A stretch of DNA of 64,000 bases from an uncultured Leptolinea sp. (GCA_903828565.1 CAIKMQ010000020.1:1-64000); one strand, 5' to 3'; counted from the first letter of the stretch, positions 53,715 to 63,726 are shown. The notes: a model not told the origin generated them from the sequence alone. A program made the numbers and translations.

Positions 53715-56150
53715 ATGATGCGATTTGATCGATTTACAGAGAGAGCCAGCGAAGCCGCGCAGCGTGCGGCAGAGTTGATCCAACGTTACGGGCATAACCA
53801 GATCGATACCGAACACATTCTGCTGGCGCTCATCGAGCAGCCACAAGGCGTGGTCGGGCAGATACTGGAATACCTCAAGGTGGATCCGGTCAACTTGTCG
53901 GACCGGTTGGATCATGTATTAAAGAATACGCCCAAGGCAAATATCTTTGGGAGTGGAGCCGGGCAAATCTTCATCACACCGCGGGTAAAACGGATTGTGG
54001 ATGTGGCAAATGAAGAAGCCAATAAACTAAAGGATGAATATATATCCACAGAGCACATCTTCCTGGCCATTCTCGGGGAGAAAAATACTGTGGCCGCAAG
54101 AATCCTGGAAGAAGCCGGGTTATCCCATGACCGGGTATCGGAAGCCGTGATGCAGATGCGCGGCGGTCAGCGGGTAACCGATCAACATTCCGAAACACGC
54201 TTTCGCGCATTAGAAAAGTACTCGCGAGATCTGACCAAGGCCGCCCGTGAAGGCAAGCTGGATCCGGTAATCGGGCGGGATAATGAAATCAAGCGCGTCA
54301 TGCAGATCCTCTCACGGCGCACGAAGAATAACCCGGTCTTGATTGGGGAAGCCGGGGTGGGAAAGACAGCCATTGTGGAAGGGCTGGCACAGAAGATTGC
54401 CAGCAATGACGTGCCTGAGATCCTGCAAGGCAAGAAGGTGATCTCGCTGGATCTGAGCGCGATGATCGCTGGTTCCCGTTTCCGTGGTGATTTTGAAGAA
54501 CGATTGAAGGCAGCCATCGAAGAGGTACAGAAGTCTGAAGGCGAGATCATCCTCTTCATTGACGAATTGCATACGGTAGTTGGTGCGGGGGCAGCTCAGG
54601 GTGCTATGGATGCGAGCAATATGCTGAAACCTGCTCTGGCACGTGGAGAATTACAGTGCGTTGGCGCAACAACCCTCGATGAATATCACAAGCATATTGA
54701 AAAAGATGCAGCGCTGGAGCGTCGTTTTGCCCCGGTGTTTGTAGATGAGCCATCCGTGGAAGATACCATTCGTATGTTGATGGGTTTGCGCGATAAATAC
54801 GAAGCGCATCACAAAGTTCATTTTTCAGATGAAGCCTTGGAAGAGGCTGTGCGTCTTTCTTCGCGTTACGTGACCGAGCGCCATCTGCCGGATAAAGCCA
54901 TTGACCTGATGGATGAAGCGGCCGCAAAACTGCGCGTAGCTTTATACTCTCTACCGCCCGAACTGAAAACGATGAAGACCGAACTGGAAAAGCTCAAAGG
55001 AGAGGAAGATCAGGCCGGGCAGGAGCGCGATTACGAACGAGCCGCCCGCAAGAAAGCGGACCGTATCCGTCTGGAGAATGACTTCAATCAAAAGCGCGAC
55101 CAGTGGGAAGCGGAACATAAATTAGATGAAGTCGTGGATGTAAATGATATCGCCGAGGTCATTCACCAGTGGACGGGCATTCCCGTATCCCAAATGATGG
55201 AGACGGAAGCTGCCAGATTACTGCAAATGGAAGATCGCTTGAGTGAGCGCATCATTGGTCAAACTGAGGCCATCCATGCCGTCGCTGATGCCATTCGCCG
55301 CGCGCGGGCGGGCCTGGCGGATCCACGCCGGCCGATCGGATCATTCATCTTTATTGGCCCATCTGGTGTCGGCAAAACTGAACTGGCTCGTGCCCTGGCA
55401 GAATTCATGTTCGACGATGAGGATGCGCTGATCCGCATTGATATGAGCGAATACCGCGAGCAACATTCCGTTTCCCGGTTGTTTGGCGCACCTCCTGGTT
55501 ATGTGGGTTACGAGGAGGGTGGTCAACTGACCGAAGCTGTTCGCAGGCGGCCTTACCGGGTCATACTGTTCGATGAAGTGGAAAAAGCTCACCCGGAAGT
55601 GTGGAATTCGCTCCTGCAGATCCTCGATGATGGCCGGCTGACCGATGGGCAGGGCCGCACGGTGGACTTCCGGAACTCCGTGCTGATCATGACCAGCAAC
55701 CTGGGGACTGAGTTCGTCCGTAAAGGCGGCAGCCTGGGATTTTTAGAGAAGAAAGAGACGGACGAAGAACGCGAAACCCAGGAAAAGATTGAGAAAGCCT
55801 TGAAAGGCACCTTCCGGCCGGAGTTCTTAAACCGGATCGATGAGATCATCCTCTTCTCCCCGTTGAGCATGGAGCAAATGGAATTGATCGTCGACCTGCA
55901 GATGAAGGAAGTCCGTGAGCGGTTGAGCGAGCACGGGTTGAAGGTGGAACTGACACCCGCAGCCCGCAGCTGGCTGGCGCGTTCAGGATATGATTCCAAT
56001 TTTGGAGCGCGTCCGCTGCGCCGGGCACTGCAGAAATCGGTCGAAAGCCCGTTATCAGTACATCTGCTGGAGAAGAAATACACCTCAGGGGATACGGTGA
56101 CTGTGGATGTGAATGAAGCTGGCAATGAGTTGATCTTCAAACATGCCTGA
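53715..56150 (+). CDS. clpC: ATP-dependent Clp protease ATPase subunit ClpC
   Basis: HSP100 unfoldase that feeds ClpP. 811 residues: two Clp-N repeats (about 1-145, [20 protein letters not shown]), AAA1 with Walker [10 protein letters not shown] near 211, a UVR-containing middle segment ([20 protein letters not shown]), and AAA2 with GPSGVGKTE near 546 and [13 protein letters not shown], then the C-terminal D2-small domain. Middle-domain length identifies ClpC rather than ClpA or ClpB. ctsR and mcsAB are not adjacent, and no CtsR box was seen in the 149-base upstream gap. Confidence 0.96.
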   Translation: MMRFDRFTERASEAAQRAAELIQRYGHNQIDTEHILLALIEQPQGVVGQILEYLKVDPVNLSDRLDHVLKNTPKANIFGSGAGQIFITPRVKRIVDVANEEANKLKDEYISTEHIFLAILGEKNTVAARILEEAGLSHDRVSEAVMQMRGGQRVTDQHSETRFRALEKYSRDLTKAAREGKLDPVIGRDNEIKRVMQILSRRTKNNPVLIGEAGVGKTAIVEGLAQKIASNDVPEILQGKKVISLDLSAMIAGSRFRGDFEERLKAAIEEVQKSEGEIILFIDELHTVVGAGAAQGAMDASNMLKPALARGELQCVGATTLDEYHKHIEKDAALERRFAPVFVDEPSVEDTIRMLMGLRDKYEAHHKVHFSDEALEEAVRLSSRYVTERHLPDKAIDLMDEAAAKLRVALYSLPPELKTMKTELEKLKGEEDQAGQERDYERAARKKADRIRLENDFNQKRDQWEAEHKLDEVVDVNDIAEVIHQWTGIPVSQMMETEAARLLQMEDRLSERIIGQTEAIHAVADAIRRARAGLADPRRPIGSFIFIGPSGVGKTELARALAEFMFDDEDALIRIDMSEYREQHSVSRLFGAPPGYVGYEEGGQLTEAVRRRPYRVILFDEVEKAHPEVWNSLLQILDDGRLTDGQGRTVDFRNSVLIMTSNLGTEFVRKGGSLGFLEKKETDEERETQEKIEKALKGTFRPEFLNRIDEIILFSPLSMEQMELIVDLQMKEVRERLSEHGLKVELTPAARSWLARSGYDSNFGARPLRRALQKSVESPLSVHLLEKKYTSGDTVTVDVNEAGNELIFKHA

Positions 56151-56167
56151 AAATTTCCTGCCATGAA

Positions 56168-56197
56168 AATAAGCGCCGTCAACGGCGCTTATTTTTT
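56168..56197 (+). terminator. Intrinsic terminator after clpC
   Basis: AATAAGCGCCGT and ACGGCGCTTATT form a perfect 12-base stem with a tight loop, followed by TTTTTT. Confidence 0.92.
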
Positions 56198-56229
56198 CAC
56201 TGGTATGATATATGCAATTGAGCCAACAA

Positions 56230-57915
56230 ATGCCTATGAACACTGAAGAAGTACTGATCGAGGACGTCAATGCCGCGTTGAGAACGCATCGGTTGTTCAG
56301 GTCCCTGCGGGCGGATGAATTGTCCCTGATCGCCGGTTCTGTGGAAGTGTTCCAGACTCGGCGTGGGGATACGGTCTGTACATCCGGGCATCCTGCGGAT
56401 GCCCTCTGGTTTCTACTCTCCGGTACTTGCTTTCAGGCAGAAAAGAAAGGGCGTACACCCGCTTTTAAAGGGCTACTGGAAGCAGGCAGCAGCTGGGGGG
56501 ATGAGTGCCTGCAGGGAAACCGATATCCTGCCACTGTCCAGGTTTTGAAACCCGGATTGATCTTATGTCTGCGGCTGCAAGCTTTACAGATACTCTCTAC
56601 CCGGGTTCCACGGTTGGCTGGGTCCCTCTATGTAGCCGGTCAGAATTCGCAAGCAGCCAAAGGGTTGCGGATGGACTGGCTGGAACCCGGTGAAACACTG
56701 ATCTACGCCGGAAGGCGCCATCCGGCCATTCTGATGCGAAGACTAATCCTACCCGTAATTCTCCTGTTCATTGCGCTACTGGGTCTTGCCTGGAGCTGGT
56801 ATGTTCAGGTCGATCTCATCGGTTGGGCATCCTTGGCGGGTGGGGCAATTCTGGCAGTGCTGATTTGGGCGGCCTGGAGGGCAGTGGATTGGTGGAATGA
56901 CGCGGCCATTGTGACCGACTTGCGGGTAGCCTGGCTGGAGCGCGTAGCCTGGGTCTATGACAGCCGGAATGAGGCGCCCCTCTCCATGGTGCAATCTGTG
57001 GATGTACAAACGACCCAACTGGGCCGCCTGTTGGGGTACGGGCATGTCATCGTGCATACGGTCAATGGGCCACTGTTGCTGACCGATGTGCCGTCTCCAG
57101 ATTCGGTGGCTGCCATCATCTATGACCAGTGGCAGGTATCTCAAGAAACCAGAAAGCAAGAAGATAACCGGAAGATCGAAGCAGCCTTGCGCGAGAGCCT
57201 GAGAAAAGGCGAAAGCGGAGGAGACGGGCAGCAGCCTGAAATGAAATTACGGGCAGGCGGCGGTATGCTGCGCGCTGCAGCTGCCCTGTTCAGCTCACGG
57301 GTGGCTGCGGATGGTGAGATCACCTACCGCAAACACGGCTTTATCCTCTTTAAGAAAACCTGGCAACCGGTATTGATACTCATGCTTTTTTCGGGTTTAG
57401 GCCTGGCGAGGTTGGCTGGCTTATATGATGTCCTGCCGATAGTTGCAGTGGCTATTATCCTGCTAATCCTGATGATCCCGATAGCAGGCTGGTGGGCATA
57501 CCAGTACCAGGATTGGCGGAACGATGTCTACCAGATCCAGGACGACAGCATTATCGTGGTGGAACGTAAACCATTTGGTGATGAGACCCGCAATGTAGCC
57601 CTGCTGGAGAATATTCTGTCTATTCAATATAAAAGAAGCGGATTAATCGGCGCATTGATGAATTACGGGACTGTGAGCATTGCCGTCGGCACCAATCACC
57701 TCGAATTTAAAGATGTATATGACCCTTCTCGTGTCCAGCGGGAGATCTTCTCTGCCATGACCGCACGGGATCAACAGCGCCGGACGCAGCGTGTATCGGA
57801 TGAGCGGGAGCGTGCCGATGAATGGATTGCAACCTATAACCGGATCCAGGATGAGGACAGAAATGCAGGCGGGGAGATTACATCCACAACCCCGGAACAG
57901 CAGGATATCAGTTAG
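56230..57915 (+). CDS. Membrane protein with cyclic-nucleotide-binding-like and two bPH domains
   Basis: 561 residues. About 15-140: cNMP-binding-like beta roll (LIAGSVEVFQTRRGDTVCTS, ADALWFLLSGTCF). Then two similar units, each two transmembrane helices followed by a bacterial PH domain: first around 170-300 (VTDLRVAWLERVAWVYDSRN), second around 365-500 (YQIQDDSIIVVERKPFGDET). A charged tail closes it. A sensor or membrane-scaffold role is inferred. A TATGAT box at 56204-56209 makes the first ATG (56212) unlikely; ATG 56230 or 56236 is preferred, neither with a clear ribosome binding site. Confidence 0.82.
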   Translation: MPMNTEEVLIEDVNAALRTHRLFRSLRADELSLIAGSVEVFQTRRGDTVCTSGHPADALWFLLSGTCFQAEKKGRTPAFKGLLEAGSSWGDECLQGNRYPATVQVLKPGLILCLRLQALQILSTRVPRLAGSLYVAGQNSQAAKGLRMDWLEPGETLIYAGRRHPAILMRRLILPVILLFIALLGLAWSWYVQVDLIGWASLAGGAILAVLIWAAWRAVDWWNDAAIVTDLRVAWLERVAWVYDSRNEAPLSMVQSVDVQTTQLGRLLGYGHVIVHTVNGPLLLTDVPSPDSVAAIIYDQWQVSQETRKQEDNRKIEAALRESLRKGESGGDGQQPEMKLRAGGGMLRAAAALFSSRVAADGEITYRKHGFILFKKTWQPVLILMLFSGLGLARLAGLYDVLPIVAVAIILLILMIPIAGWWAYQYQDWRNDVYQIQDDSIIVVERKPFGDETRNVALLENILSIQYKRSGLIGALMNYGTVSIAVGTNHLEFKDVYDPSRVQREIFSAMTARDQQRRTQRVSDERERADEWIATYNRIQDEDRNAGGEITSTTPEQQDIS

Positions 57916-57947
57916 AATATCCACAGATTAATTGAGGTGAACAGGAT

Positions 57948-58457
57948 ATGGCAATCAGAAAGATCGTTTTTGTTCCGGATGAGGTGCTGCGCCGCAAAGC
58001 AAAAAAGGTGACCGCATTTGACGCCGATTTTCAAACGCTGGTGGATGACATGATCGAGACCATGCGAGATGCGCCGGGTGTCGGCCTGGCTGCGCCGCAG
58101 GTGGGAGAGTCACTGCGCCTGGTTGTGGTGGAATACGGGGAGGATGAAGAGGATGACGCCCCGAAAAAGCTATATGTTCTGGCAAATCCAGAATTCATTC
58201 AACATTCGGAAGAAACTGAAGATGGCATTGAAGCATGTCTTTCTGTGCCTGGCCTGGCAGGAGAGGTATCTCGCTGGAAGCGCGTAATGCTGAAGGCGCA
58301 GAACCGCCGCGGCCAATTGGTAAAGATCAAGGCGGATGGCTGGCTTGCGCGTGTTTTTCAGCACGAGATAGATCACCTCGATGGGATCATCTTTACAGAC
58401 AGAGCCGTGAAGATCTGGCAGCCTTCCCCCGGTGAAGTTGACCTGCTGCGGGATTAA
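57948..58457 (+). CDS. def: Peptide deformylase
   Basis: Removes the formyl group from nascent proteins. 169 residues with all three motifs: GVGLAAPQVG, EACLSVPG (motif 2, Cys ligand) and QHEIDHLDG (two His ligands and catalytic Glu). The TAA stop overlaps the recF ATG by one base. Confidence 0.97.
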   Translation: MAIRKIVFVPDEVLRRKAKKVTAFDADFQTLVDDMIETMRDAPGVGLAAPQVGESLRLVVVEYGEDEEDDAPKKLYVLANPEFIQHSEETEDGIEACLSVPGLAGEVSRWKRVMLKAQNRRGQLVKIKADGWLARVFQHEIDHLDGIIFTDRAVKIWQPSPGEVDLLRD

Positions 58458-59626
58458 TGCGCCTGACACGCCTGTCACTGACGAATTACCGCGCTTTCGC
58501 CCAGGTGGAGGTTGTCCTGCCCCGCGGGGTGGTGGTGCTGGTGGGGGACAATGCTCAGGGAAAAACCAGCCTTCTGGAATCCGTCTTTTTCCTGGCTGCA
58601 TTCACTTCCTTCCAAACATCACAGGATAATCAGGTTGTAAACTTTACTGCCCGGGGTGATGACATCCCCGTCACCCGGATCGTCGCCGAGTATGAGCGGG
58701 CTGAAAAACAGCACAAGCTGGAAATCCGGCTGATCTTACAGGGCGGCAGCGCTGAATATGGTACCGGCCGGCTTCGCAAAGAGATCTTGCTGGATGGGAT
58801 CAAGAAGAATGCCGCCGCGGCTGTTGGCCATTTCAACGCGGTTGTTTTCATCCCCCAGATGTCGCGCTATATCGATAACGGCCCGGAAGAACGGCGGCGG
58901 TATTTGAACCTCACCCTGGCACAGATCGTTCCCGGCTACGCCGATGACCTGACGCGCTATACCCGTGGATTGATCCGCCGGAATGCGCTATTGAAGCAAT
59001 TGCAAGAGCAAGGAGGGGATGCAGGGATGCTGGATTACTGGGATGAGTTGCTGGCAGATTGCGGCAGCCGCCTGATCTCAGCGCGGGATGCGGCGGTGCG
59101 GGAGATCACTGCCCTGGCCAGCCCGGTGCACTTTACCCTGACAGGCATGGAAGAAAACTTCAGCATGCAGTACCTGCCTGCGTTAACGCAGGTAGAGGCG
59201 GATTTGCCAGGGGATATAAATGAATTGCATGCGTCATATTTAGCAAGATTACGCGGGAATCACCGGGTAGATATCGCCCGCGGAACGACCAGCATCGGCC
59301 CGCACCGGGATGATTTGCGCTTTGTGGTGAATGGCAATAACCTGGCGGATTTTGGTTCCCGCGGCCAGGTGAGAACTGCGCTCCAATCCCTGAAGCTGGG
59401 TGAACTGCAATGGATGAAAGAGCGCACCGGCGAGATGCCGGTCATGCTGCTGGATGAAACGCTGGCGGAGCTGGATGAACACCGGCGGGCAGGCTTGCTG
59501 GAATCACTGGCGGAATGCGAGCAGGTGCTGCTGACAACCACAGACCTGGACCTGTTCACGCCTGACTTCCTGCGTTCCGGCCAGATCTGGCAGGTACGGG
59601 CAGGAGAGATCGAAATTTCGAAGTAG
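58457..59626 (+). CDS. recF: DNA replication/repair protein RecF
   Basis: ABC-type ATPase that loads RecA at gapped DNA. 389 residues: LTRLSLTNYRAFAQVEVVLP, Walker A VGDNAQGKTSLLE (about 31-43), signature-region FGSRGQVRTALQSLKLGEL and Walker B MPVMLLDETLAELDEHRR. It overlaps def by one base. No dnaA, dnaN or gyrB is adjacent, so recF is outside the classical origin cluster. Confidence 0.95.
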   Translation: MRLTRLSLTNYRAFAQVEVVLPRGVVVLVGDNAQGKTSLLESVFFLAAFTSFQTSQDNQVVNFTARGDDIPVTRIVAEYERAEKQHKLEIRLILQGGSAEYGTGRLRKEILLDGIKKNAAAAVGHFNAVVFIPQMSRYIDNGPEERRRYLNLTLAQIVPGYADDLTRYTRGLIRRNALLKQLQEQGGDAGMLDYWDELLADCGSRLISARDAAVREITALASPVHFTLTGMEENFSMQYLPALTQVEADLPGDINELHASYLARLRGNHRVDIARGTTSIGPHRDDLRFVVNGNNLADFGSRGQVRTALQSLKLGELQWMKERTGEMPVMLLDETLAELDEHRRAGLLESLAECEQVLLTTTDLDLFTPDFLRSGQIWQVRAGEIEISK

Positions 59627-59641
59627 AGAAAGCGATAAGAG

Positions 59642-60112
59642 TTGAGTATCAAATATATTATTAATAAACTAAACCCGGCAGTCTCACGCGAATGGCTGCT
59701 CCTGTTGGCAGGCGCGATGTGGTCCGGAGTCGGTTTGATGTTGGGAAACTATGCCTGGCACCGGTGGATGGATCAGCCATCCATGTTGACGATCGAGCTG
59801 GCAATCCTTGGGATCGCGCTGGCTGCATTGGCATACCGTACCCTCTTCCGAAATATAGCCGCGAAGAATATAAACCGCATTCAAGCCTTCACCAGGCGGA
59901 TATGCATATTTGCCTTTCAAGCCTGGAAGGGATACCTGATCATCGGGATCATGGTTCCAGGCGGGCTGCTGCTGCGGCATTCATCCTTCCCCAAGGAATA
60001 CCTGGCGGTGATCTATGCCACGATCGGCGGGGCATTGTTCCTTTCAAGTATTCAATACTACGCGGCGTTATGGAAGGCGCGGAGCGGTAACCGGATGGTT
60101 GGACAGGCTTAG
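59642..60112 (+). CDS. Four-helix membrane protein of unknown function
   Basis: 156 residues with four hydrophobic segments (LLLLAGAMWSGVGLMLG, LAILGIALAALAYRTLF, GYLIIGIMVPGGLLLR, IYATIGGALFLSSIQYYAAL). No family recognised. It starts with TTG at 59642 after a weak GATAAGAG, so the start is uncertain. Its stop overlaps the end of the converging rsmG gene by 4 bases. Confidence 0.75.
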   Translation: MSIKYIINKLNPAVSREWLLLLAGAMWSGVGLMLGNYAWHRWMDQPSMLTIELAILGIALAALAYRTLFRNIAAKNINRIQAFTRRICIFAFQAWKGYLIIGIMVPGGLLLRHSSFPKEYLAVIYATIGGALFLSSIQYYAALWKARSGNRMVGQA

Positions 60113-60834
60113 GTCAGCGGCTTTTTGACCGGAGCACCGGCGGGGCGGGGGTACGCGGTGGGGGTTGGGGATGTTTTGCGCACAACCACCAGATAGCGTT
60201 CATCGCTGACGCCGGGAAGCTCGACCGGGATGACTCTCTCGAGTGAAGCACCGAGCAGATTGAAAGCCCGCGCAGCGGATTGGGCTTCAACGTGCGCGCT
60301 GCTGCCTTTCTGCGCGACCATCTTTCCGCTCACTTTCACCAGGGGTAATAAATATTCAGCCAGGATCGGCATGGCAGCCACAGCGCGCGCCAGAGCGTAA
60401 TCGTACCCCTCGCGATGTTCAGGCTGGCGGGCCAGTTCTTCCGCGCGGGTGTTCAGCACCTGTACATCTGCCAATCCCAACTCCTCCACAACCAGCTGGC
60501 AGAAATTGGCTTTCTTGCCGATCGATTCTACCAATGTCAGGTGGAGAGCCGGCAGCATGATCTTCAACGGTAGGCCGGGAAAACCCGCGCCGGTGCCCAC
60601 ATCCACAACGCGGAGCGCGCCGGAAGCAGGCAAGACTTGCAGCAGGCTGAGGGAATCCAAAAAGTGGCGGGTGCGGATGCTCGCTACGTCCCGAATGGCA
60701 GTTAGGTTAAAGCGCGCGTTATAATCCAGCAGCAGGGCTTCAAACCGGCTGAATTGCTCCACCTGTTTGGCGGATAACCGGATGCCGAACAGGCTTTCTG
60801 CCTGAGGCGCGAGATCTGAGGGATCAGCCTGCAT
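60109..60834 (-). CDS. rsmG: 16S rRNA (guanine-N7) methyltransferase RsmG
   Basis: Methylates G527 of 16S rRNA (E. coli numbering). 241 residues with FNLTAIRD, the SAM site VDVGTGAGFPGLPLKI and LVESIGKKANFCQLV. ATG 60834 overlaps the end of the M20 peptidase gene by 11 bases; the frame stays open upstream but those residues fit no family. Last gene of the minus-strand cluster starting with udk. Confidence 0.95.
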   Translation of the reverse strand: MQADPSDLAPQAESLFGIRLSAKQVEQFSRFEALLLDYNARFNLTAIRDVASIRTRHFLDSLSLLQVLPASGALRVVDVGTGAGFPGLPLKIMLPALHLTLVESIGKKANFCQLVVEELGLADVQVLNTRAEELARQPEHREGYDYALARAVAAMPILAEYLLPLVKVSGKMVAQKGSSAHVEAQSAARAFNLLGASLERVIPVELPGVSDERYLVVVRKTSPTPTAYPRPAGAPVKKPLT

Positions 60835-62182
60835 GGGTAGCAAAGCGGCGGATGATGCGCGCCATATGCCGGGCGCCTTTTTCGTATAGATCCAGCCGCA
60901 GGTTCTCATTGGGGGCGTGCATCTGCATAGTGGGGTGCCCTACGCCGGCTGTGACGATCGGGAAGGCATGATGCCGCAGGAAGAGCGCGTTCGGGCCGGA
61001 TCCGCCAATGGAAGGAACCACTTGCATGGGTGTACCGTATACATCCACCGCGGAATCCACCACCATGCGCACAAAAGGATCATCCGGGTCGGTGACTGCC
61101 GGCCGTTCTTTGGCAATCAATTCAATGTGCACATCTTCAAAGTCATTGCGGTCCAGGTGGGCGCGCAGCAGTTCGAAGATCTCGTCCGGGTCCTGGTCTG
61201 GTACCAGCCGGAAATCCACCTTGGCTGATGCGCGCGCCGGCTGCACGGTCTTGGCTCCCGGCCCCTGGTAACCTGATTCCAGCCCGCAGATGGTGCAGCT
61301 GGGTTCATGTGCCTGGGCAAGCCGCAGGGGAGCGCCGCCTGTCAACCCCTTAAGAAAGCCAGATACGCCGTACTGCTGGCGTAACGCCGGACCTTCATCC
61401 GGCAGGGCATCCAGCAGCAGGCGGGTCGCCGCGGAAACCGGTTTGACCTTGCTGTAAAAACCACTGATGCGCACATTCTCATCCTGGCCTTTGATCGAGC
61501 GCAGCGCCCATACCAGGCGCCAGGCAGCATTGGGCATGATGGAGCCACCGATCCCGGAATGCATATCCTGATTCGCGGTTTCCACGGATAGTTCCACATA
61601 GCAGATGCCGCGCAGCCCGAGGTGCTGGATCGGGCGGTCCTGGTCATCCACCTGGCCGAACTCCCACACACAGGCATCGGCAGCGTACGGCGCGGGGTCG
61701 GCATTGACCTGGCGGGTAAGGTTCGCGCTGGTGGTCTCCTCCTCTCCTTCAATCACCCATTTGATCGTACACGGCAGCGGACCTTGTGCAAGCAGCGCGT
61801 CGATGGCCAGCAGGCGGTTGGCAAAGTGGCCTTTATCATCGTTCACGCCGCGGCCGTACAGCTTGCCATCCCGCAGCGTTGGTTGAAAGGGGGGTGTCTC
61901 CCACAGCTCCAGCGGCTCGGCCGGTTGGACATCGTAATGGTTGTAAATGAGCAGGGTGCGGTCTCCTGTACCCCGCAATTCACCAAAGACCACCGGGGCT
62001 CCGCTCTCTTCACCCAGCAGACTGGTGGTGAAACCACGTGCCTGCAGCATCTGGCGGATGAGGGCGGCACAATCTGCCTGCCCGGTCTGTTGGGCGGATA
62101 CGCTGGGTATCTCCACCAGCTGCTTCAATTCTTCAATGCTTTCAGAACAATGTTTCTTGATGTATTGGTCGATCCGATCCAT
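60824..62182 (-). CDS. M20-family dipeptidase or carboxypeptidase
   Basis: 452-residue zinc amidohydrolase. Metal-site motifs: IYNHYDVQPAEP, GRGVNDDKGHFANR (bridging Asp) and EGEEETTS (catalytic Glu pair); the dimerisation lid domain lies between about 190 and 330. M20 members of this size are mostly dipeptidases or aminoacylases. Peptide or amino-acid catabolism is consistent with the tryptophanase in this genome. Confidence 0.9.
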   Translation of the reverse strand: MDRIDQYIKKHCSESIEELKQLVEIPSVSAQQTGQADCAALIRQMLQARGFTTSLLGEESGAPVVFGELRGTGDRTLLIYNHYDVQPAEPLELWETPPFQPTLRDGKLYGRGVNDDKGHFANRLLAIDALLAQGPLPCTIKWVIEGEEETTSANLTRQVNADPAPYAADACVWEFGQVDDQDRPIQHLGLRGICYVELSVETANQDMHSGIGGSIMPNAAWRLVWALRSIKGQDENVRISGFYSKVKPVSAATRLLLDALPDEGPALRQQYGVSGFLKGLTGGAPLRLAQAHEPSCTICGLESGYQGPGAKTVQPARASAKVDFRLVPDQDPDEIFELLRAHLDRNDFEDVHIELIAKERPAVTDPDDPFVRMVVDSAVDVYGTPMQVVPSIGGSGPNALFLRHHAFPIVTAGVGHPTMQMHAPNENLRLDLYEKGARHMARIIRRFATHAG

Positions 62183-62191
62183 TGCGTTTGC

Positions 62192-62743
62192 CTACCGTGT
62201 GATGAGGGATTGCAGCCAGGGGATGCCACTGGCGCAGATGAGGGCAATCAAGCCCATCCGCAGGGTTTTCCCCACGGCGCAGAAGAGCACGAATTTAGCA
62301 AGCGGCATTTTCAGCGTACCGGCTGTGATGCCGGCCATATCAAAAGCCGGGTTGGGGATGAATGCCAGCAGCAGTACCGCCCACACGCCGTAGCGCCGCA
62401 TCCAGGCTACCAGGCGTTCATACCGCGGACGCCCTTCGAGCACCACCTGCCCGCTGTAGCCGGCCAGGTAGCCGGTAATCTCCCCCAGGCCGGCACCGAC
62501 GCCGGTTGCCAGCGCCACCCACAGCGGGGTGAAAACAGGCGACATGGTGCAAGCCAGCACAAAGCCGGGTACCGGTACGATCACGGTGGAACTGGCAAGG
62601 ATGGAGAGAAGGAAAATCCCGGGGATGCCCCAGGCTTCAAACCGCCTGAGGGAATCTTGAAAAATGAAGATGCTGACGCTGATGGCGATCACCGGCAGCA
62701 GAATGACCAGGCTTTTCAGTATCTGCCGGGTACGTGGCTGCAT
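62192..62743 (-). CDS. VTT-domain (DedA/TVP38-like) membrane protein
   Basis: 183 residues, about five hydrophobic segments. The VTT core is recognisable in SILASSTVIVPVPGFVL and GAGLGEITGYLAGYSG, then MRRYGVWAVLLLAFIPNPAF. Relatives move lipid carriers or lipids across the membrane; the ligand here is unknown. ATG 62743 lies 2 bases after the udk stop, favoured over the TTG at 62749 that would overlap it. Confidence 0.87.
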   Translation of the reverse strand: MQPRTRQILKSLVILLPVIAISVSIFIFQDSLRRFEAWGIPGIFLLSILASSTVIVPVPGFVLACTMSPVFTPLWVALATGVGAGLGEITGYLAGYSGQVVLEGRPRYERLVAWMRRYGVWAVLLLAFIPNPAFDMAGITAGTLKMPLAKFVLFCAVGKTLRMGLIALICASGIPWLQSLITR

Positions 62744-62745
62744 GC

Positions 62746-63393
62746 TCAATCCACCGGGTGAGACGCGGCCAGCAGCGTCTCGATGCGCGCGATGACCATA
62801 TCCATCGCCACCTGGTTAAAGCCGCCTTCGGGGATGATGATGTCAGCGTAGCGTTTGGATGGTTCAACGAACTCCATGTGCATCGGGCGCACGGTGGTCA
62901 GGTACTGGTTAATCACGCTTTCGGTCGAGCGGCCGCGCTCAGCAATATCCCGCTGTAGCCGGCGGATGAAGCGCAGGTCGCTGTCTGTATCCACAAAGAT
63001 CTTCACATCGAACATCTCGCGCAGAATCTTTTCACCGAAGATCAGAATACCCTCCACCAGGATGACACCGTGCGGTTCGATCCGGCGGAATTGGTCTGTC
63101 CGGGTATGGTTCTTGAAGTCGTATAACGGCAGATCGATCGATTTCCACTGCTTAAGCTGCTGGATGTGGTGCGCCATCAGGTCGGATTCGAGCGAGTCGG
63201 GGTGGTCAAAGTTGACCTCAAGGCGCTGATGTTCCGGCAGGTTGCCCAGGTCTTTGTAATACGCGTCATGCGGCAGGTAGGCAATGCGCTCACGGCCCAC
63301 CTGCTGCAATATGGCCTGCGCCACGGTAGTCTTGCCGGAGCCGGAGCCGCCTGCGATGCCAATTACCAGGGGGGTGGGACGTTTGCTCATCAT
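62746..63393 (-). CDS. udk: Uridine kinase
   Basis: Phosphorylates uridine or cytidine using ATP or GTP. 215 residues: P-loop GIAGGSGSGKTTVAQ near the start, YLPHDAYYKDLGNLP, FDHPDSLESDLM and VILVEGILIFGEKIL. Two ATGs (63393, 63390) are adjacent. A TATAAT box ends 6 bases before the first, so the transcript may begin at or near the start codon even though GGGAG also precedes it. Confidence 0.95.
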   Translation of the reverse strand: MMSKRPTPLVIGIAGGSGSGKTTVAQAILQQVGRERIAYLPHDAYYKDLGNLPEHQRLEVNFDHPDSLESDLMAHHIQQLKQWKSIDLPLYDFKNHTRTDQFRRIEPHGVILVEGILIFGEKILREMFDVKIFVDTDSDLRFIRRLQRDIAERGRSTESVINQYLTTVRPMHMEFVEPSKRYADIIIPEGGFNQVAMDMVIARIETLLAASHPVD

Positions 63394-63399
63394 GCTCCC

Positions 63400-63405
63400 A
63401 TTATA
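63400..63405 (-). promoter_or_regulatory. -10 element of the udk cluster
   Basis: Perfect TATAAT on the minus strand with CAGACA about 17 bases upstream. It is only 6 bases from ATG 63393. Confidence 0.6.
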
Positions 63406-63467
63406 AACGAGGATGCCGGAACTGTCTGCCGTGACAGCTTGCCCGAACCTCCGCGGCATGGATAATA

Positions 63468-63481
63468 AGAACAAGCGTTCT
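63468..63481. promoter_or_regulatory. LexA (SOS) box of Gram-positive type
   Basis: AGAAC-AAGC-GTTCT, a perfect match to the core GAACRNRYGTTC described for Bacillus LexA. It lies 13 bases before ATG 63495 and next to a GATAATA that may be the -10, so repression of the small gene at 63495 is likely. Confidence 0.6.
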
Positions 63482-63494
63482 AAATAAGGAGGGA

Positions 63495-63713
63495 ATGATG
63501 CCTTTTGAAATACCACGGGAAGTGAATGTCTACGACCTGATCGCTCTGGCGGTCATCGAGCAGGCGGTGGAAGATGCGCGCGCGGGTGATGCGCGCCTGG
63601 CAGAAGGTGCGCGCCGCTGGCTGGAGCGCGAGGGCAAAGCCTGGTGGGATGCGCTGCACCTTGGGGAGGAAGCCTTCACCCGCCTGGTGCTATCCGCGTG
63701 GCCAGGGGCGTAA
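63495..63713 (+). CDS. Small protein of unknown function behind a LexA-type box
   Basis: 72 residues, helical, rich in Ala, Arg and Glu (VYDLIALAVIEQAVEDARAG, LAEGARRWLEREGKAWWDAL). No family recognised. A strong AAGGAGG site lies just before ATG 63495, and a LexA-type box overlaps the promoter region. The box suggests DNA-damage induction. Confidence 0.75.
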   Translation: MMPFEIPREVNVYDLIALAVIEQAVEDARAGDARLAEGARRWLEREGKAWWDALHLGEEAFTRLVLSAWPGA

Positions 63714-63726
63714 AAGAAAGGCAGCG

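Noticed and set aside
61622-62761. Long plus-strand ORF of 379 codons opposite the M20 peptidase and VTT genes
   Set aside because: Antisense shadow: composition is unlike a protein, and the minus-strand genes beneath it are clear family members.
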